Positions 39,114 to 48,068 of a stretch of DNA of 64,000 nucleotides are shown here, piece by piece. A program made the translations under genes and the position numbers. This DNA is from Pseudomonas marginalis (GTDB lineage: Bacteria > Pseudomonadota > Gammaproteobacteria > Pseudomonadales > Pseudomonadaceae): contig NZ_VTFG01000001.1 of the NCBI RefSeq assembly GCF_008692035.1, forward strand, positions 3,163,501 through 3,227,500, given 5' to 3'. Under the pieces are notes generated by a model that was not told the DNA's origin, made no database searches, and saw only the letters and a program-made list of their open reading frames with translations. Position 1 is the first letter of the stretch. Every line of letters starts with the position of its first letter.

Positions 39114-40073
39114 TCAAGGTTGGTAGACCTTGGCAAAGCCTTCGCGGATTTTGTCTTCGGGCAATTCATCGGCAATAAACACGATCACACTCTCCCGCGC
39201 CTCACCCTCGGCCCATTCGGTATCCCAGTCGAAACCATAGAGCTTGAGCACGCCCTGGAACACCATGCGACGGTCTTCGCCGGCAATATTGAGTACGCCC
39301 TTGTAGCGCAGCAGCTGCTTGCCATGGTCTTCCAGCAGTTCGTTCATGAACTCACTGAGACGGTCGATATCCAGCGGCTGGTCGGTGCGCAGCACCAGGC
39401 TGGAAATACGGTCGATGGACGGCGCCTTGCTCACCGGGCGCAGACTCATGCCCGCATTAAGGTTGAAGCCGCGCACATCGAGCAGTTCGGCCAGATCAAT
39501 CTTGCCGTGCTCGACCACGCGAATCGGCGCGCGGCGGTTGATGCGTGTGAGGCGTTCACTGAGTGCCTCGAAGGCAGCATCGTCCACCAGGTCACGCTTG
39601 CTCACCAGCAGCCGGTCGGCGAAACCGATCTGCGCCTGGGCGATGGTCTGGGTCAGGTGATGCTCGGCGTGGGCGGCGTCCACCAGGGTGATGATGCCGT
39701 CGAGGATGTAGCGTTCGCGCAGCTCCTCATCAATGAAAAAGGCCTGGGCCACCGGCGCCGGGTCGGCCAGGCCGGTGCACTCGATCACCAGGCGGTCGAA
39801 GGCGATCTCACCGCTGTCCAGGCGCTCCAGCAACAAATACAGGGCCTTGGTCAGGTCGGTGTGGATGGTGCAGCACACGCAGCCGTTGGACAGGGTCATG
39901 ACTTGCACCGGTTCTTCGCCCAGCAATTGGGTGTCGATACCGGCATCGCTGAATTCGTTTTCGATCACGGCAATTTTCAGCCCGTGCTCGGCCTTGAGCA
40001 GATGGCGCAGCAAGGTGGTCTTGCCCGCGCCGAGAAAGCCGCTAAGAACGGTGACTGGAATGGGAGAGGACAA
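39114..40073 (-). CDS. yjiA: CobW/YjiA family GTP-binding protein
   Basis: A 319-residue P-loop GTPase of the COG0523 family (metal chaperone or regulator). Walker A GFLGAGKTT lies near residues 12-20, the CxCC metal motif GCVCC near 64-68, the switch/Walker B region VIECTGLADPAP, and SKRDLVD as the guanine-specificity loop in place of NKxD. The C-terminal CobW_C domain follows. The start is TTG (complement of 40071-40073) with GGAG nine bases upstream; no ATG fits. In E. coli yjiA follows yjiX and the pyruvate transporter gene btsT (yjiY); the same trio is present here, with a REPIN between yjiX and yjiA. Confidence 0.92.
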   Translation of the reverse strand: MSSPIPVTVLSGFLGAGKTTLLRHLLKAEHGLKIAVIENEFSDAGIDTQLLGEEPVQVMTLSNGCVCCTIHTDLTKALYLLLERLDSGEIAFDRLVIECTGLADPAPVAQAFFIDEELRERYILDGIITLVDAAHAEHHLTQTIAQAQIGFADRLLVSKRDLVDDAAFEALSERLTRINRRAPIRVVEHGKIDLAELLDVRGFNLNAGMSLRPVSKAPSIDRISSLVLRTDQPLDIDRLSEFMNELLEDHGKQLLRYKGVLNIAGEDRRMVFQGVLKLYGFDWDTEWAEGEARESVIVFIADELPEDKIREGFAKVYQP

Positions 40074-40106
40074 AAGAAATTCTCCTTAAAGGAACACAGA
40101 AACAAA

Positions 40107-40194
40107 TGTGGGAGGGGGCTTGCCCCCGATAGCAGTGTGTCAGGCACTGATCTGTCACTGACACACCGCTATCGGGGGCAAGCCCCCTCCCACA
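40107..40194. repeat. REPIN within the cstA-yjiX-yjiA gene set
   Basis: Two arms, TGTGGGAGGGGGCTTGCC onward and its complement ending at 40194, flank a centre containing GTGTGTCA and TGACACAC. The element lies in the 136-nt gap between yjiX and yjiA, which are otherwise on one strand. Confidence 0.9.
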
Positions 40195-40209
40195 GGGCAT
40201 TGCGTTAAA

Positions 40210-40407
40210 TCAACAGCACTTGGGCCCACCCTTGCCGCCGTAACGGGCCTCCTGGCGTTCCCGGAAGAACGCCTTGTAGTCCATCATCGGCTTGTCCGGG
40301 TGCTTGGTTTGCATATGCTCGACGTACGTGTCGTAGTCGGGCATGCCGACCATCAGGCGCGCGGCCTGACCGAGGTATTTACCGAGGCGACTGATGTCAT
40401 TGAACAT
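40210..40407 (-). CDS. YbdD/YjiX family small protein
   Basis: A 65-residue basic protein of the DUF466 (YbdD/YjiX) family. The conserved [15 protein letters not shown] and [20 protein letters not shown] are both present, and it ends in KCC. It always accompanies CstA-type transporters. It starts 15 nt after the cstA stop with GAGGATTG upstream, so it is surely cotranscribed. Recent work on the family suggests a needed accessory role for CstA/BtsT transport, but no activity can be read from the sequence. Confidence 0.92.
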   Translation of the reverse strand: MFNDISRLGKYLGQAARLMVGMPDYDTYVEHMQTKHPDKPMMDYKAFFRERQEARYGGKGGPKCC

Positions 40408-40422
40408 GCTTGCAATCCTCGG

Positions 40423-42489
40423 TTAGGCGTCCGGTACTGCCTGGAACGGGGCTTCTTTATCCGTACGCTCTTTGTTGCCCCAGGCGGCGACGCCGACCTT
40501 GAGCGCATAGAACAGGATGCTGAACACCACGAACAGGAACAGCACAGTCAGCGTTGCGTTGGTGTAGGCATTCCAGATCACGTGCTGCATCTGGTCCACG
40601 CTCTTGGCCGGAGCCAGGATCTGGCCGTTTGCCAGGGCATCACTGTACTTCTTCGCCAGCGACAGGAAGCCGATCGCCGGGTTGGCGTCGAACAGCTTGA
40701 TGAAGCCCGCGGTGGTGGTGCAGATCAGCAGCCAGACCGCCGGCAGCATGGTCACCCAGATGTAGCGCTGGCGCTTCATTTTGATCAGCACAACGGTGGC
40801 GAGCATCAGCGCGATACCGGCCAGCATCTGGTTGGAGATACCGAACAGCGGCCACAAGGTGTTGATGCCGCCCAGCGGGTCGATCACGCCCTGGTACAGC
40901 AGGTAACCCCACATGGCGACGCAACCGGCGGTCGCGATCAGGTTGGCGGTCCAGGACTCGGTGCGCTTGAGCGCCGGTACGAAGGAGCCAAGCAGGTCCT
41001 GAAGCATGAAGCGACCGGCACGGGTGCCCGCATCGACGGCAGTCAGGATAAACAGCGCTTCGAACAGGATCGCAAAGTGGTACCAGAACGCCATGGTGTT
41101 TTCACCCGGCAGCACACTGTGCAGGATCTGCGCGATACCCACCGCCAACGTCGGCGCACCACCGGCACGCGCGAGGATGGTGGTTTCACCGATGTCATGG
41201 GCCACCGCCGACAGCGCCTCGGGGGTAATTGCAAAACCCCAGCTGCTGACGGTTTGTGCCACGGTCACCACGTCGGTGCCGACGATTGCCGCCGGGCTGT
41301 TCATGGCGAAGTAAACGCCTGGCTCGATCACCGAAGCGGCAACCATCGCCATGATCGCCACGAAGGACTCCATCAGCATGCCGCCGTAACCGATGTAACG
41401 GGCGTGGCTTTCATTGGCCAGCAGCTTGGGCGTGGTGCCCGAGGAAATCAGCGCGTGGAAGCCCGAGACCGCACCACAGGCAATGGTGATGAACAGGAAC
41501 GGGAACAGGCCGCCCTTCCATACCGGGCCGGTACCGTCGATGAACTGGGTCAGCGCCGGCATTTTCAGGTCGGGCATGGTCACCAGGATGCCGATCGCCA
41601 GGGCGATGATGGTGCCGATCTTCAAGAAGGTAGAAAGGTAGTCACGTGGCGCGAGGATCAGCCACACCGGCAGTACCGCCGCCACGAAACCGTAGCCGAT
41701 CAGCATCCAGGTGATCTGGATCCCGGTGAAGGTGAAGGCCTTGGCCCAGACCGGATCAGCGGCGATCTGCCCGCCCAGCCAGATCGAACCGAGCAGCAAC
41801 AGCACGCCGATGATGGAGATTTCACCGATACGGCCCGGGCGGATGTAGCGCATGTAGATGCCCATGAACATCGCAATCGGGATGGTCGCCATCACCGTGA
41901 AGATGCCCCATGGGCTCTCGGCCAGGGCCTTGACCACGATCAGCGCCAGCACCGCGAGGATGATGATCATGATCAGGAAGCAGCCGAACAGCGCGATGGT
42001 CCCCGGGATACGCCCCATCTCTTCGCGAACCATGTCGCCCAGGGAACGGCCATTACGACGGGTGGACAGGAACAGGACCATGAAGTCCTGCACCGCACCG
42101 GCCAGCACCACGCCGGCAATCAGCCAGAGCGTGCCGGGCAGGTAGCCCATTTGCGCCGCCAGTACCGGGCCGACCAGGGGACCTGCACCGGCAATCGCCG
42201 CAAAGTGGTGACCGAAAAGGATGTGTTTGTTGGTCGGCACATAGTCCAGACCGTCATTGTTGAGCACTGCGGGGGTGGCCCGCCGTGGATCGAGTTGCAT
42301 CACATTATTAGCGATGAACAGGCTGTAGTAGCGATAAGCAACCAGATAGATGGCCACGGCAGCGACCACGATCCACAAGGCGTTGATCGCCTCGCCTCGG
42401 CGCAGGGCTACTACGCCCAGGGCGCACGCTCCTACGATTGCCAGCACCAGCCAGGGTAGGTGGCGTAGCAGGCTATTATTATTTTTCAT
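40423..42489 (-). CDS. cstA: CstA/BtsT family transporter (pyruvate or peptide uptake)
   Basis: A 688-residue inner-membrane protein with about 16-18 hydrophobic segments, of the CstA family. E. coli BtsT (YjiY) imports pyruvate and CstA imports pyruvate and peptides; both have YbdD-type partners. The start MKNNNSLLRHLPWLV is chosen as the family start. Conserved blocks: HHFAAIAGAGPLVGPVLAAQ near 93-112, a stretch with SGTTPKLL in the middle and NQMLAGIALMLATV near the end. The yjiX-yjiA neighbours argue for a BtsT-like role, so pyruvate is the best guess. Confidence 0.92.
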   Translation of the reverse strand: MKNNNSLLRHLPWLVLAIVGACALGVVALRRGEAINALWIVVAAVAIYLVAYRYYSLFIANNVMQLDPRRATPAVLNNDGLDYVPTNKHILFGHHFAAIAGAGPLVGPVLAAQMGYLPGTLWLIAGVVLAGAVQDFMVLFLSTRRNGRSLGDMVREEMGRIPGTIALFGCFLIMIIILAVLALIVVKALAESPWGIFTVMATIPIAMFMGIYMRYIRPGRIGEISIIGVLLLLGSIWLGGQIAADPVWAKAFTFTGIQITWMLIGYGFVAAVLPVWLILAPRDYLSTFLKIGTIIALAIGILVTMPDLKMPALTQFIDGTGPVWKGGLFPFLFITIACGAVSGFHALISSGTTPKLLANESHARYIGYGGMLMESFVAIMAMVAASVIEPGVYFAMNSPAAIVGTDVVTVAQTVSSWGFAITPEALSAVAHDIGETTILARAGGAPTLAVGIAQILHSVLPGENTMAFWYHFAILFEALFILTAVDAGTRAGRFMLQDLLGSFVPALKRTESWTANLIATAGCVAMWGYLLYQGVIDPLGGINTLWPLFGISNQMLAGIALMLATVVLIKMKRQRYIWVTMLPAVWLLICTTTAGFIKLFDANPAIGFLSLAKKYSDALANGQILAPAKSVDQMQHVIWNAYTNATLTVLFLFVVFSILFYALKVGVAAWGNKERTDKEAPFQAVPDA

Positions 42490-42663
42490 TTTTATATTCC
42501 AGCCAGGGTGGACAGAAAGGACAGCCATCCGGAGTTTAGCGCTACTGGCCTTAAAGGCCACCCCCCTACGTTGGTCTAGAGCCTTGCAGAGGCAAAAAAA
42601 GCAGAAAAAACCACCCGATGATGGCGCAGGGCTACAATCCTTTTATCCACAGAGGGTTTCACC

Positions 42664-43032
42664 ATGACCGAGCAAGCGTCTGATCGCCGTCGTTTTCGCC
42701 GGATCGCCTTTGATGCCAAGACCGAACTTCGGCAAAACGGCAACGAATGGCCGGTGCAATTGGTGGATTTGTCGCTCAAGGGCCTGTTGGTGCAACGGCC
42801 TGAAGAGTGGAAGGGAAATAAGGCGCTGCCCTTTGACGTCGATATTCGTCTGGATCCAAAGGCCCATATAAAGATGCAGGTGAAGCTGACCCACGAGGAT
42901 CCTGGCCAGTTGGGTTTCGTATGCCAATACATCGACCTGGACTCGATCAGCCACTTGCGGCGGCTGATCGAGCTGAACCTAGGCGATCAGGAAGAACTGG
43001 ATCGGGAGCTGGCGGCGTTGCTGGAAGTGTGA
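42664..43032 (+). CDS. mapZ: PilZ domain c-di-GMP effector (MapZ-like)
   Basis: A single-domain PilZ protein of 122 residues. The c-di-GMP motifs are present: RxxxR at R9-R13 (DRRRFRR) and DxSxxG at 35-40 (DLSLKG). It corresponds in size and position (next to radA and cstA) to P. aeruginosa PA4608, known as MapZ, which binds the chemotaxis methyltransferase CheR1 when loaded with c-di-GMP and so alters flagellar switching. That role here is by homology. GAGGG precedes the ATG. Its stop is 4 nt from the stop of the convergent gene downstream. Confidence 0.93.
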   Translation: MTEQASDRRRFRRIAFDAKTELRQNGNEWPVQLVDLSLKGLLVQRPEEWKGNKALPFDVDIRLDPKAHIKMQVKLTHEDPGQLGFVCQYIDLDSISHLRRLIELNLGDQEELDRELAALLEV

Positions 43033-43036
43033 TGGT

Positions 43037-43762
43037 TCAGGGGAACGCGGTACGTGCGGGAAATTCGCTTTCCGTGTCCCAGTAGCCCTTCTTCTGACTT
43101 GAGGCGCCGCGCCACTGCCCGTCGACAAACCGATAAGTCTGATAACGGGTGGCAAAGTCATCCTCACCGTCGCCGTCCATAAATGACGACACCTGCAGCA
43201 GTTCATCCGCGCCGCCACTGGCTGGCGTTGCGATCGTCCACGCAGCCTTGCCGGTATGAGCCAGGGTCAGCACCTGGACTTTGCCGTCGGCGCCCTGGTA
43301 ACCCAGCGGTTTGAGTTGCTGCTTGCCAGGCAGCAACAGCTGCGTGGCAGGCCCGCTGTAGCTGCCCATGGGGGCGGTCTGGTCGATGGTCAAAAAATAC
43401 ACAGGTTCGGGCAGCCCTTTGAGCGGGGCTTTCTCGACCTCGGCCAACGGGTAGCCGAGGTCTTCGTGGGCTATCACCTCGCCCGAGGCCGATACCCACC
43501 GCACCTGGGCTTCGAGCAGCGGGTTGTCGACCAAATCGCCGGGCTCGTCGAACGAGTCTTCATCCAGCCCACTGCCCCAACTGTCCTTGTGCAGTTGGGG
43601 GCTGATGCGCTGGTCTTCGAGCACCTGCAGCACACTGCCGTCTGGCGTCACCAGCGTTTGCGCCAGGCGATAGCCCGTTGGCAGCTCAGCCCAGGCCATG
43701 GCGGGCAAGCCGGCCAAGGCGACAAACAGGGCGACTACACCCCAGCGATTCGATCGTTGCAT
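43037..43762 (-). CDS. Exported protein of unknown function downstream of radA
   Basis: A 241-residue protein with a signal peptide (MQRSNRWGVVALFVALAGLP start, cleavage near AWA at about residue 25). The mature part has a repeat-like feel of Asp/Gly-rich loops (SSFMDGDGEDDFATRYQTY near the C-terminus), reminiscent of Ca-binding or FG-GAP-type loops, but I do not assign a family. The start at 43762 is preferred over 43771 because AGGG lies about nine bases upstream of it. It follows radA on the same strand after 16 nt, so it is likely in the radA transcript. Confidence 0.75.
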   Translation of the reverse strand: MQRSNRWGVVALFVALAGLPAMAWAELPTGYRLAQTLVTPDGSVLQVLEDQRISPQLHKDSWGSGLDEDSFDEPGDLVDNPLLEAQVRWVSASGEVIAHEDLGYPLAEVEKAPLKGLPEPVYFLTIDQTAPMGSYSGPATQLLLPGKQQLKPLGYQGADGKVQVLTLAHTGKAAWTIATPASGGADELLQVSSFMDGDGEDDFATRYQTYRFVDGQWRGASSQKKGYWDTESEFPARTAFP

Positions 43763-43778
43763 GGCGTCCATCCCTGAG

Positions 43779-45146
43779 TTATTCGAAAAGTGCATCCAAC
43801 GCCTGTTCCAGGCGCGTGACCCCAATTACCTGCAATCCTGGCGGCATTTCCTTCGGCGCATTGCCCTTGGGCACGATCGCGCGTTTGAAGCCGTGCTTGG
43901 CCGCCTCCTTCAAGCGTTCCTGACCGCTCGGCACCGGGCGCACTTCGCCGGACAGCCCCACTTCACCGAATACCAGCAGGTCGTGGGGCAATGGCCGGTT
44001 ACGCAGGCTGGACATCACCGCCGCCATCAACGCCAGGTCGGACGCGGTTTCCAGCACCTTGACCCCGCCGACCACGTTGAGGAACACGTCCTGGTCGTGG
44101 GTCGGGATCCCCCCATGACGGTGCAGCACCGCCAACAGCATCGCCAGGCGGTTTTGATCCAGGCCCAGCGTGACGCGGCGTGGGTTGGCCAGATGGCTGT
44201 CATCCACCAGCGCCTGGACTTCCACCAGCATCGGCCGGGTGCCTTCCCACGTCGCCATGACCACGCTGCCAGGGACTTCTTCCTGGGCACGGGTCAGGAA
44301 AATCGCCGAGGGATTGGAGACTTCCTTCAGCCCCCGGTCGGTCATGGCGAACACACCCAGTTCGTTCACCGCGCCGAAGCGGTTCTTCACCGCCCGCAGC
44401 AAACGCAAGCGGCCATCGGACTCGCCTTCGAAATACAGCACGGTATCGACCATATGCTCCAGCACCCGTGGCCCGGCCAGCGCGCCTTCTTTGGTCACAT
44501 GGCCGACCAGGAAGATCGCCGTGCCGCTCTGCTTGGCGTAGCGCACCAGCAACGCGGCACTTTCGCGCACCTGGGACACGCCGCCCGGCGCCGATTGCAG
44601 CTGCTCGGTGAAAATCGTCTGGATCGAGTCGATCACCATGACCTTGGGCTTTTCGATCCGGGCCGTGGCGATGATGCTTTCGATGCAGGTTTCGGTCATG
44701 ACCCGCAGTTGGTCCTGGGGCAGGCCCAGGCGGCGGGCGCGCATGGCCACCTGTTGCTGGGATTCTTCGCCGGTGACGTACAGCGCCGGCATGCGGCTGG
44801 CGATGCTGCACAGGGTTTGCAGCAGGATCGTCGACTTGCCGATGCCGGGGTCGCCGCCGATCAACACCACCGAACCATCCACCAGGCCGCCTCCCAGGAC
44901 CCGATCCAGCTCACCGGAGGCCGTCGAGAAACGCGGGATCTCTTCAACGCTGACTTCCGCCAGGGTCTTGATCTGCGCCTGCTGCCCGGTCCAGCCGGCG
45001 CGACCGGTGGGGGCCGAGGCGCCGCCGCTTTCGATCATGGTCTCGGTCAGGGTATTCCACGCACCACACTCGGTGCATTGGCCGGCCCACTTGGGAAAGG
45101 TCGCGCCGCACTCCGTGCAGCCGTACATGCGCTTGGCCTTTGCCAT
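43779..45146 (-). CDS. radA: DNA repair protein RadA (Sms)
   Basis: A branch-migration ATPase of 455 residues active in recombination intermediates. The N-terminal zinc finger is complete (C10, C13, C24, C27). The RecA-like core has Walker A GGDPGIGKST with K104, Walker B VMVIDSIQT, and the RadA-specific KNRFG motif (LLRAVKNRFGAVNELG). The C-terminal Lon-like domain (about 275-450) lacks protease residues, as usual. GGAGG lies upstream of the ATG. The gene is the first of a two-gene unit with the exported protein downstream; its neighbours mapZ and ankB/katB match P. aeruginosa gene order. Confidence 0.97.
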   Translation of the reverse strand: MAKAKRMYGCTECGATFPKWAGQCTECGAWNTLTETMIESGGASAPTGRAGWTGQQAQIKTLAEVSVEEIPRFSTASGELDRVLGGGLVDGSVVLIGGDPGIGKSTILLQTLCSIASRMPALYVTGEESQQQVAMRARRLGLPQDQLRVMTETCIESIIATARIEKPKVMVIDSIQTIFTEQLQSAPGGVSQVRESAALLVRYAKQSGTAIFLVGHVTKEGALAGPRVLEHMVDTVLYFEGESDGRLRLLRAVKNRFGAVNELGVFAMTDRGLKEVSNPSAIFLTRAQEEVPGSVVMATWEGTRPMLVEVQALVDDSHLANPRRVTLGLDQNRLAMLLAVLHRHGGIPTHDQDVFLNVVGGVKVLETASDLALMAAVMSSLRNRPLPHDLLVFGEVGLSGEVRPVPSGQERLKEAAKHGFKRAIVPKGNAPKEMPPGLQVIGVTRLEQALDALFE

Positions 45147-45181
45147 TTGAGAACCTCCAACCGAAAAACCGCGATGATAGC

Positions 45182-45721
45182 TCAGCGCGACGCCGGGGTC
45201 CGGATTTCACCGCTGGCCAATCGTGAAGCACTGTTGCCGACCGGGTCTTGGGCGTTGAGATCGGCGCCCTTGGCCTTGAGTTCGTCGAGCAACTCGAGGC
45301 GCTTGAACAGGCCGGCGTACATGGCGGCCGTCTGACCGGCGCCATTACGTTGGTCGGGGTTGCAGTCGGTGGCCAGCAGGCGCTGGGCAATGTTCAACTC
45401 ACCCTTGAAGATCGCGCCCATCAACGCGGTGTTGCCGCGTTTGTCCTGCACACAGGCGTCGGCACCGGCGGCGAGCAAACGCTCCACATAAGCGCTTTCG
45501 CCGTGGTAGGCGGCGAGGATCAGCGCGGTGTAGCCCTTGTCGTCCTGGGTGTTGAGGGGGAAGCCGGCGTCGATGAAGGTGTTGAGCATGTCGAGGTCGC
45601 CACGGCGGGCGGCGTCGAAGTAATAGTCCTGGAGCTGCGCCTTGAGCGCGACCGGGTCGGGCGACTCGGCATGGGCGACAAAGGCCAGCATGGTCATCAG
45701 TAAACCGATAGAAATACGCAT
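45182..45721 (-). CDS. ankB: Periplasmic ankyrin repeat protein AnkB
   Basis: A 179-residue exported protein: signal peptide to about AHA (residue 18), then four ankyrin repeats (TALILAAYHGESAYVERLL, NTALMGAIFKGELNIAQRLL, TAAMYAGLFKRLELLDELKA and one before). In P. aeruginosa ankB follows katB and is needed for full protection by KatB against peroxide. The same order is seen here, with katB 55 nt upstream. AGGAG precedes the ATG. An 11-bp hairpin lies between the two genes. Confidence 0.92.
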   Translation of the reverse strand: MRISIGLLMTMLAFVAHAESPDPVALKAQLQDYYFDAARRGDLDMLNTFIDAGFPLNTQDDKGYTALILAAYHGESAYVERLLAAGADACVQDKRGNTALMGAIFKGELNIAQRLLATDCNPDQRNGAGQTAAMYAGLFKRLELLDELKAKGADLNAQDPVGNSASRLASGEIRTPASR

Positions 45722-45739
45722 GGGTGCTCTCCTGCCAGA

Positions 45740-45766
45740 GGTCGACGCCCGGGAGGGGCGTCGACC
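45740..45766 (-). other. Intergenic hairpin between katB and ankB
   Basis: GGTCGACGCCC and GGGCGTCGACC form an 11-bp perfect stem with a 5-nt loop. On the minus strand (katB to ankB) no T run follows, so it is not a normal terminator. It could stabilise the katB message or limit ankB expression. Confidence 0.65.
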
Positions 45767-45776
45767 GAAACCAACG

Positions 45777-47318
45777 TCAGTCAGTGAGTTTTTCGGCCAG
45801 CGCCTTCACGCGTGCCAGATCACCCTTGGCGACCTTGGCCACGCCGGTGCCGTATTCCGGATCGGCCTTGTAGAGGAACGACAGGATGATGTGCTTGCTC
45901 TCGTCATCGGTAGTGGCCAGGGAGCCGCCGAAATTGTCGATCAAGTCCTGGCGTTCTTTCGGGCTGTAGGAGCGATACAGATCACCGGCCTGCTTGAAGT
46001 TCTGCTCACGCTGGATCTTCGCCTGCTGGGTACTGCCCGACAGCGCCGTCTGGCTATAGCGCGCGGTTTGCGGCTCTTCACGGTTTTCCAGGCGGCTTGG
46101 CTGGTAGTTCACGCCGCTGGTGGTCTTGCCGAAGTTCAGCGCGCCGTCCTGGTTACCGTTGTTGACGGTGACCCGAGGGGCGTTGATCGGCAGTTGCAGG
46201 GCATTGGCGCCCAGGCGATACATCTGCGTGTCGGCATACGAGAACACCCGGCCTTGCAGCAGGCGGTCCTCTGACGGCTCGATGCCCGGTACCAGGTTGG
46301 CCGGAGCCATGGCCACTTGTTCGGTTTCCTGGAAGACATTCGCCGGGTTGCGGTTCAGTACCATCTGCCCGACTTTGCGTTCGGGCACATTCGGCCAGAT
46401 CTTGGTGGCGTCCAGCGGGTCGAAATCAAACTTGGCCAAGTCTTCCGGCTTGAGTACCTGCACATACAGGTCCCACTTGGGGAAGTCGCCCTTGTTGATA
46501 TGGGTGACCAAGTCATTGGTCATATGGCTGTAGTCACGCCCCTGCACTTCGGTAACTTGCTTGGGATCGAGATTCTTGATGCCTTGCAGACTCTTCCAGT
46601 GGAACTTGACGTAATGCACTTCACCCTTGGCGTTGATCAACTTGTAGGCATGTACGCCATTGCCGTCCATTTCCCGATAACTGGCCGGAGTACCGGAGTC
46701 GGAATACAACTCGGTAAGTGTGCGAGTGGCCTCGGGAACATGGGAGAAGAAGTCGAAGCGACGGGAGTCATCATCCAGGTTGGTGCGCGGGTCCGGCTTG
46801 AAGGCGTGGACCATGTCGGGGAACTTGATGGCATCGCGGATAAAGAACGTCGGGAAGTTGTTACCCACCAGGTCCCAGTTGCCATCGGCGGTATAGAACT
46901 TGGTGGCGAAGCCGCGCGGGTCACGCAGGGTTTCCGGGGAATGATTGCCGTGCACCACGGCCGAGAAGCGCACGAACACCGGGGTCGTTTCGCCAGCAGC
47001 GAAGACCTTGGCCTTGGTCAGGTCACTGAGGTTATCGGTGACGGTGAAGGTGCCATGGGCGCCGGTACCGCGGGCATGCACCACGCGCTCAGGGATGCGT
47101 TCACGGTCGAAGCGCTGCAGTTTCTGGATCAGTTGCACGTCCTGCAGCAGCACCGGGCCGTTGGCGCCGGCGGTTTGCGAGTTCTGGTTGTCGCCGACGG
47201 CGGCACCGTTGTCACGGGTCAGGTTGGCGGCTTGTACGGAGAGGGAAAGCAGGCTGGCGGTCGCCAGTACCAGCACATGACGCGCCAATACCGGGCCGCG
47301 ATTCATTGGATTCTTCAT
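45777..47318 (-). CDS. katB: Periplasmic monofunctional catalase KatB
   Basis: A heme catalase of 513 residues with a signal peptide (cleavage near SVQA at about residue 30). Active-site His81 (ERVVHARGTGAHG) and Asn154 (LVGNNFPTFFIRD) are present, and the heme-ligand tyrosine lies in RVFSYADTQMYRLG. It is a small-subunit catalase without the C-terminal flavodoxin-like domain. The ATG at 47318 has GAGGAAA upstream; the TTG one codon earlier is not needed. ankB follows on the same strand. The 287 nt upstream, shared with divergent mscL, show no clear OxyR site by eye. Confidence 0.95.
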   Translation of the reverse strand: MKNPMNRGPVLARHVLVLATASLLSLSVQAANLTRDNGAAVGDNQNSQTAGANGPVLLQDVQLIQKLQRFDRERIPERVVHARGTGAHGTFTVTDNLSDLTKAKVFAAGETTPVFVRFSAVVHGNHSPETLRDPRGFATKFYTADGNWDLVGNNFPTFFIRDAIKFPDMVHAFKPDPRTNLDDDSRRFDFFSHVPEATRTLTELYSDSGTPASYREMDGNGVHAYKLINAKGEVHYVKFHWKSLQGIKNLDPKQVTEVQGRDYSHMTNDLVTHINKGDFPKWDLYVQVLKPEDLAKFDFDPLDATKIWPNVPERKVGQMVLNRNPANVFQETEQVAMAPANLVPGIEPSEDRLLQGRVFSYADTQMYRLGANALQLPINAPRVTVNNGNQDGALNFGKTTSGVNYQPSRLENREEPQTARYSQTALSGSTQQAKIQREQNFKQAGDLYRSYSPKERQDLIDNFGGSLATTDDESKHIILSFLYKADPEYGTGVAKVAKGDLARVKALAEKLTD

Positions 47319-47605
47319 CAAGGTTTCCTCTGGTTTTTTTAATGCACATTCAGTTGTGCTTGCCAGAGGCTAGTGACCCACGAGTCAGAAGATAAATAGA
47401 AAAACACCACCAGGTCGATTAAGAAAATAATGTGGTAAGCCGCTGAAATAGCGGGTATTTCGCGCGCGATTGGTGGCACTTTGCAAACTATTTGCGATTT
47501 AATGTGTCGATAAAAACTGACAGTGTTAACGGTTGTGTCGGGCATGCCCGCTGCGACTGATTTACACTGAGCGGCACCCTTCTCATCTGTAACAAGGAAT
47601 AACCT

Positions 47606-48022
47606 ATGGGCGTGATCAGTGAGTTCAAGGCCTTCGCGGTCAAAGGTAATGTGGTCGACATGGCCGTCGGTATCATCATCGGCGCCGCCTTCGGCAAAAT
47701 TGTTTCCTCGTTTGTAGGCGACGTAGTGATGCCGCCCATTGGTCTATTGATCGGTGGCGTGGACTTTGGTGACCTGGCGATTACGCTCAAGGCGGCACAG
47801 GGCGATGTGCCTGCCGTGGTGCTGGCGTACGGCAAGTTCATCCAGAGCGTGATCGACTTTGTGATCGTCGCGTTTGCGATCTTCATGGGCGTCAAGGCCA
47901 TCAACCGCCTCAAGCGCGAAGAAGCCGTGGCGCCTAGCCTGCCACCGACACCGAGCAAGGAAGAAGTGCTGCTGGGCGAGATTCGCGACCTGCTCAAGGC
48001 ACAGAACGACAAGCCGCTTTAA
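47606..48022 (+). CDS. mscL: Large-conductance mechanosensitive channel MscL
   Basis: An inner-membrane safety valve against hypo-osmotic shock, 138 residues. The N-terminal amphipathic helix ([18 protein letters not shown]) and TM1 with the pore-lining [16 protein letters not shown] are typical. The periplasmic loop, TM2 (about 77-97, [20 protein letters not shown]) and cytoplasmic helix ([12 protein letters not shown]) follow. AAGGAAT precedes the ATG. It is divergent from katB and convergent with fpr, as in P. aeruginosa. Confidence 0.97.
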   Translation: MGVISEFKAFAVKGNVVDMAVGIIIGAAFGKIVSSFVGDVVMPPIGLLIGGVDFGDLAITLKAAQGDVPAVVLAYGKFIQSVIDFVIVAFAIFMGVKAINRLKREEAVAPSLPPTPSKEEVLLGEIRDLLKAQNDKPL

Positions 48023-48037
48023 CCCGTACCGGCTTGG

Positions 48038-48066
48038 AAAAAAGGCGCCTCCTTAAGGCGCCTTTT
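48038..48066. terminator. Bidirectional terminator between mscL and fpr
   Basis: AAAAAAGGCGCC, a 7-nt loop (tccttaa), then GGCGCCTTTT. A and T runs on both sides let it work for both convergent genes. Confidence 0.9.
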
Positions 48067-48068
48067 CA

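Noticed and set aside
40300..42459. 719-codon plus-strand frame opposite cstA
   Set aside because: Extremely His/Gln/Asp-rich, as expected for the complement of a membrane-protein gene; cstA is unmistakable on the other strand.
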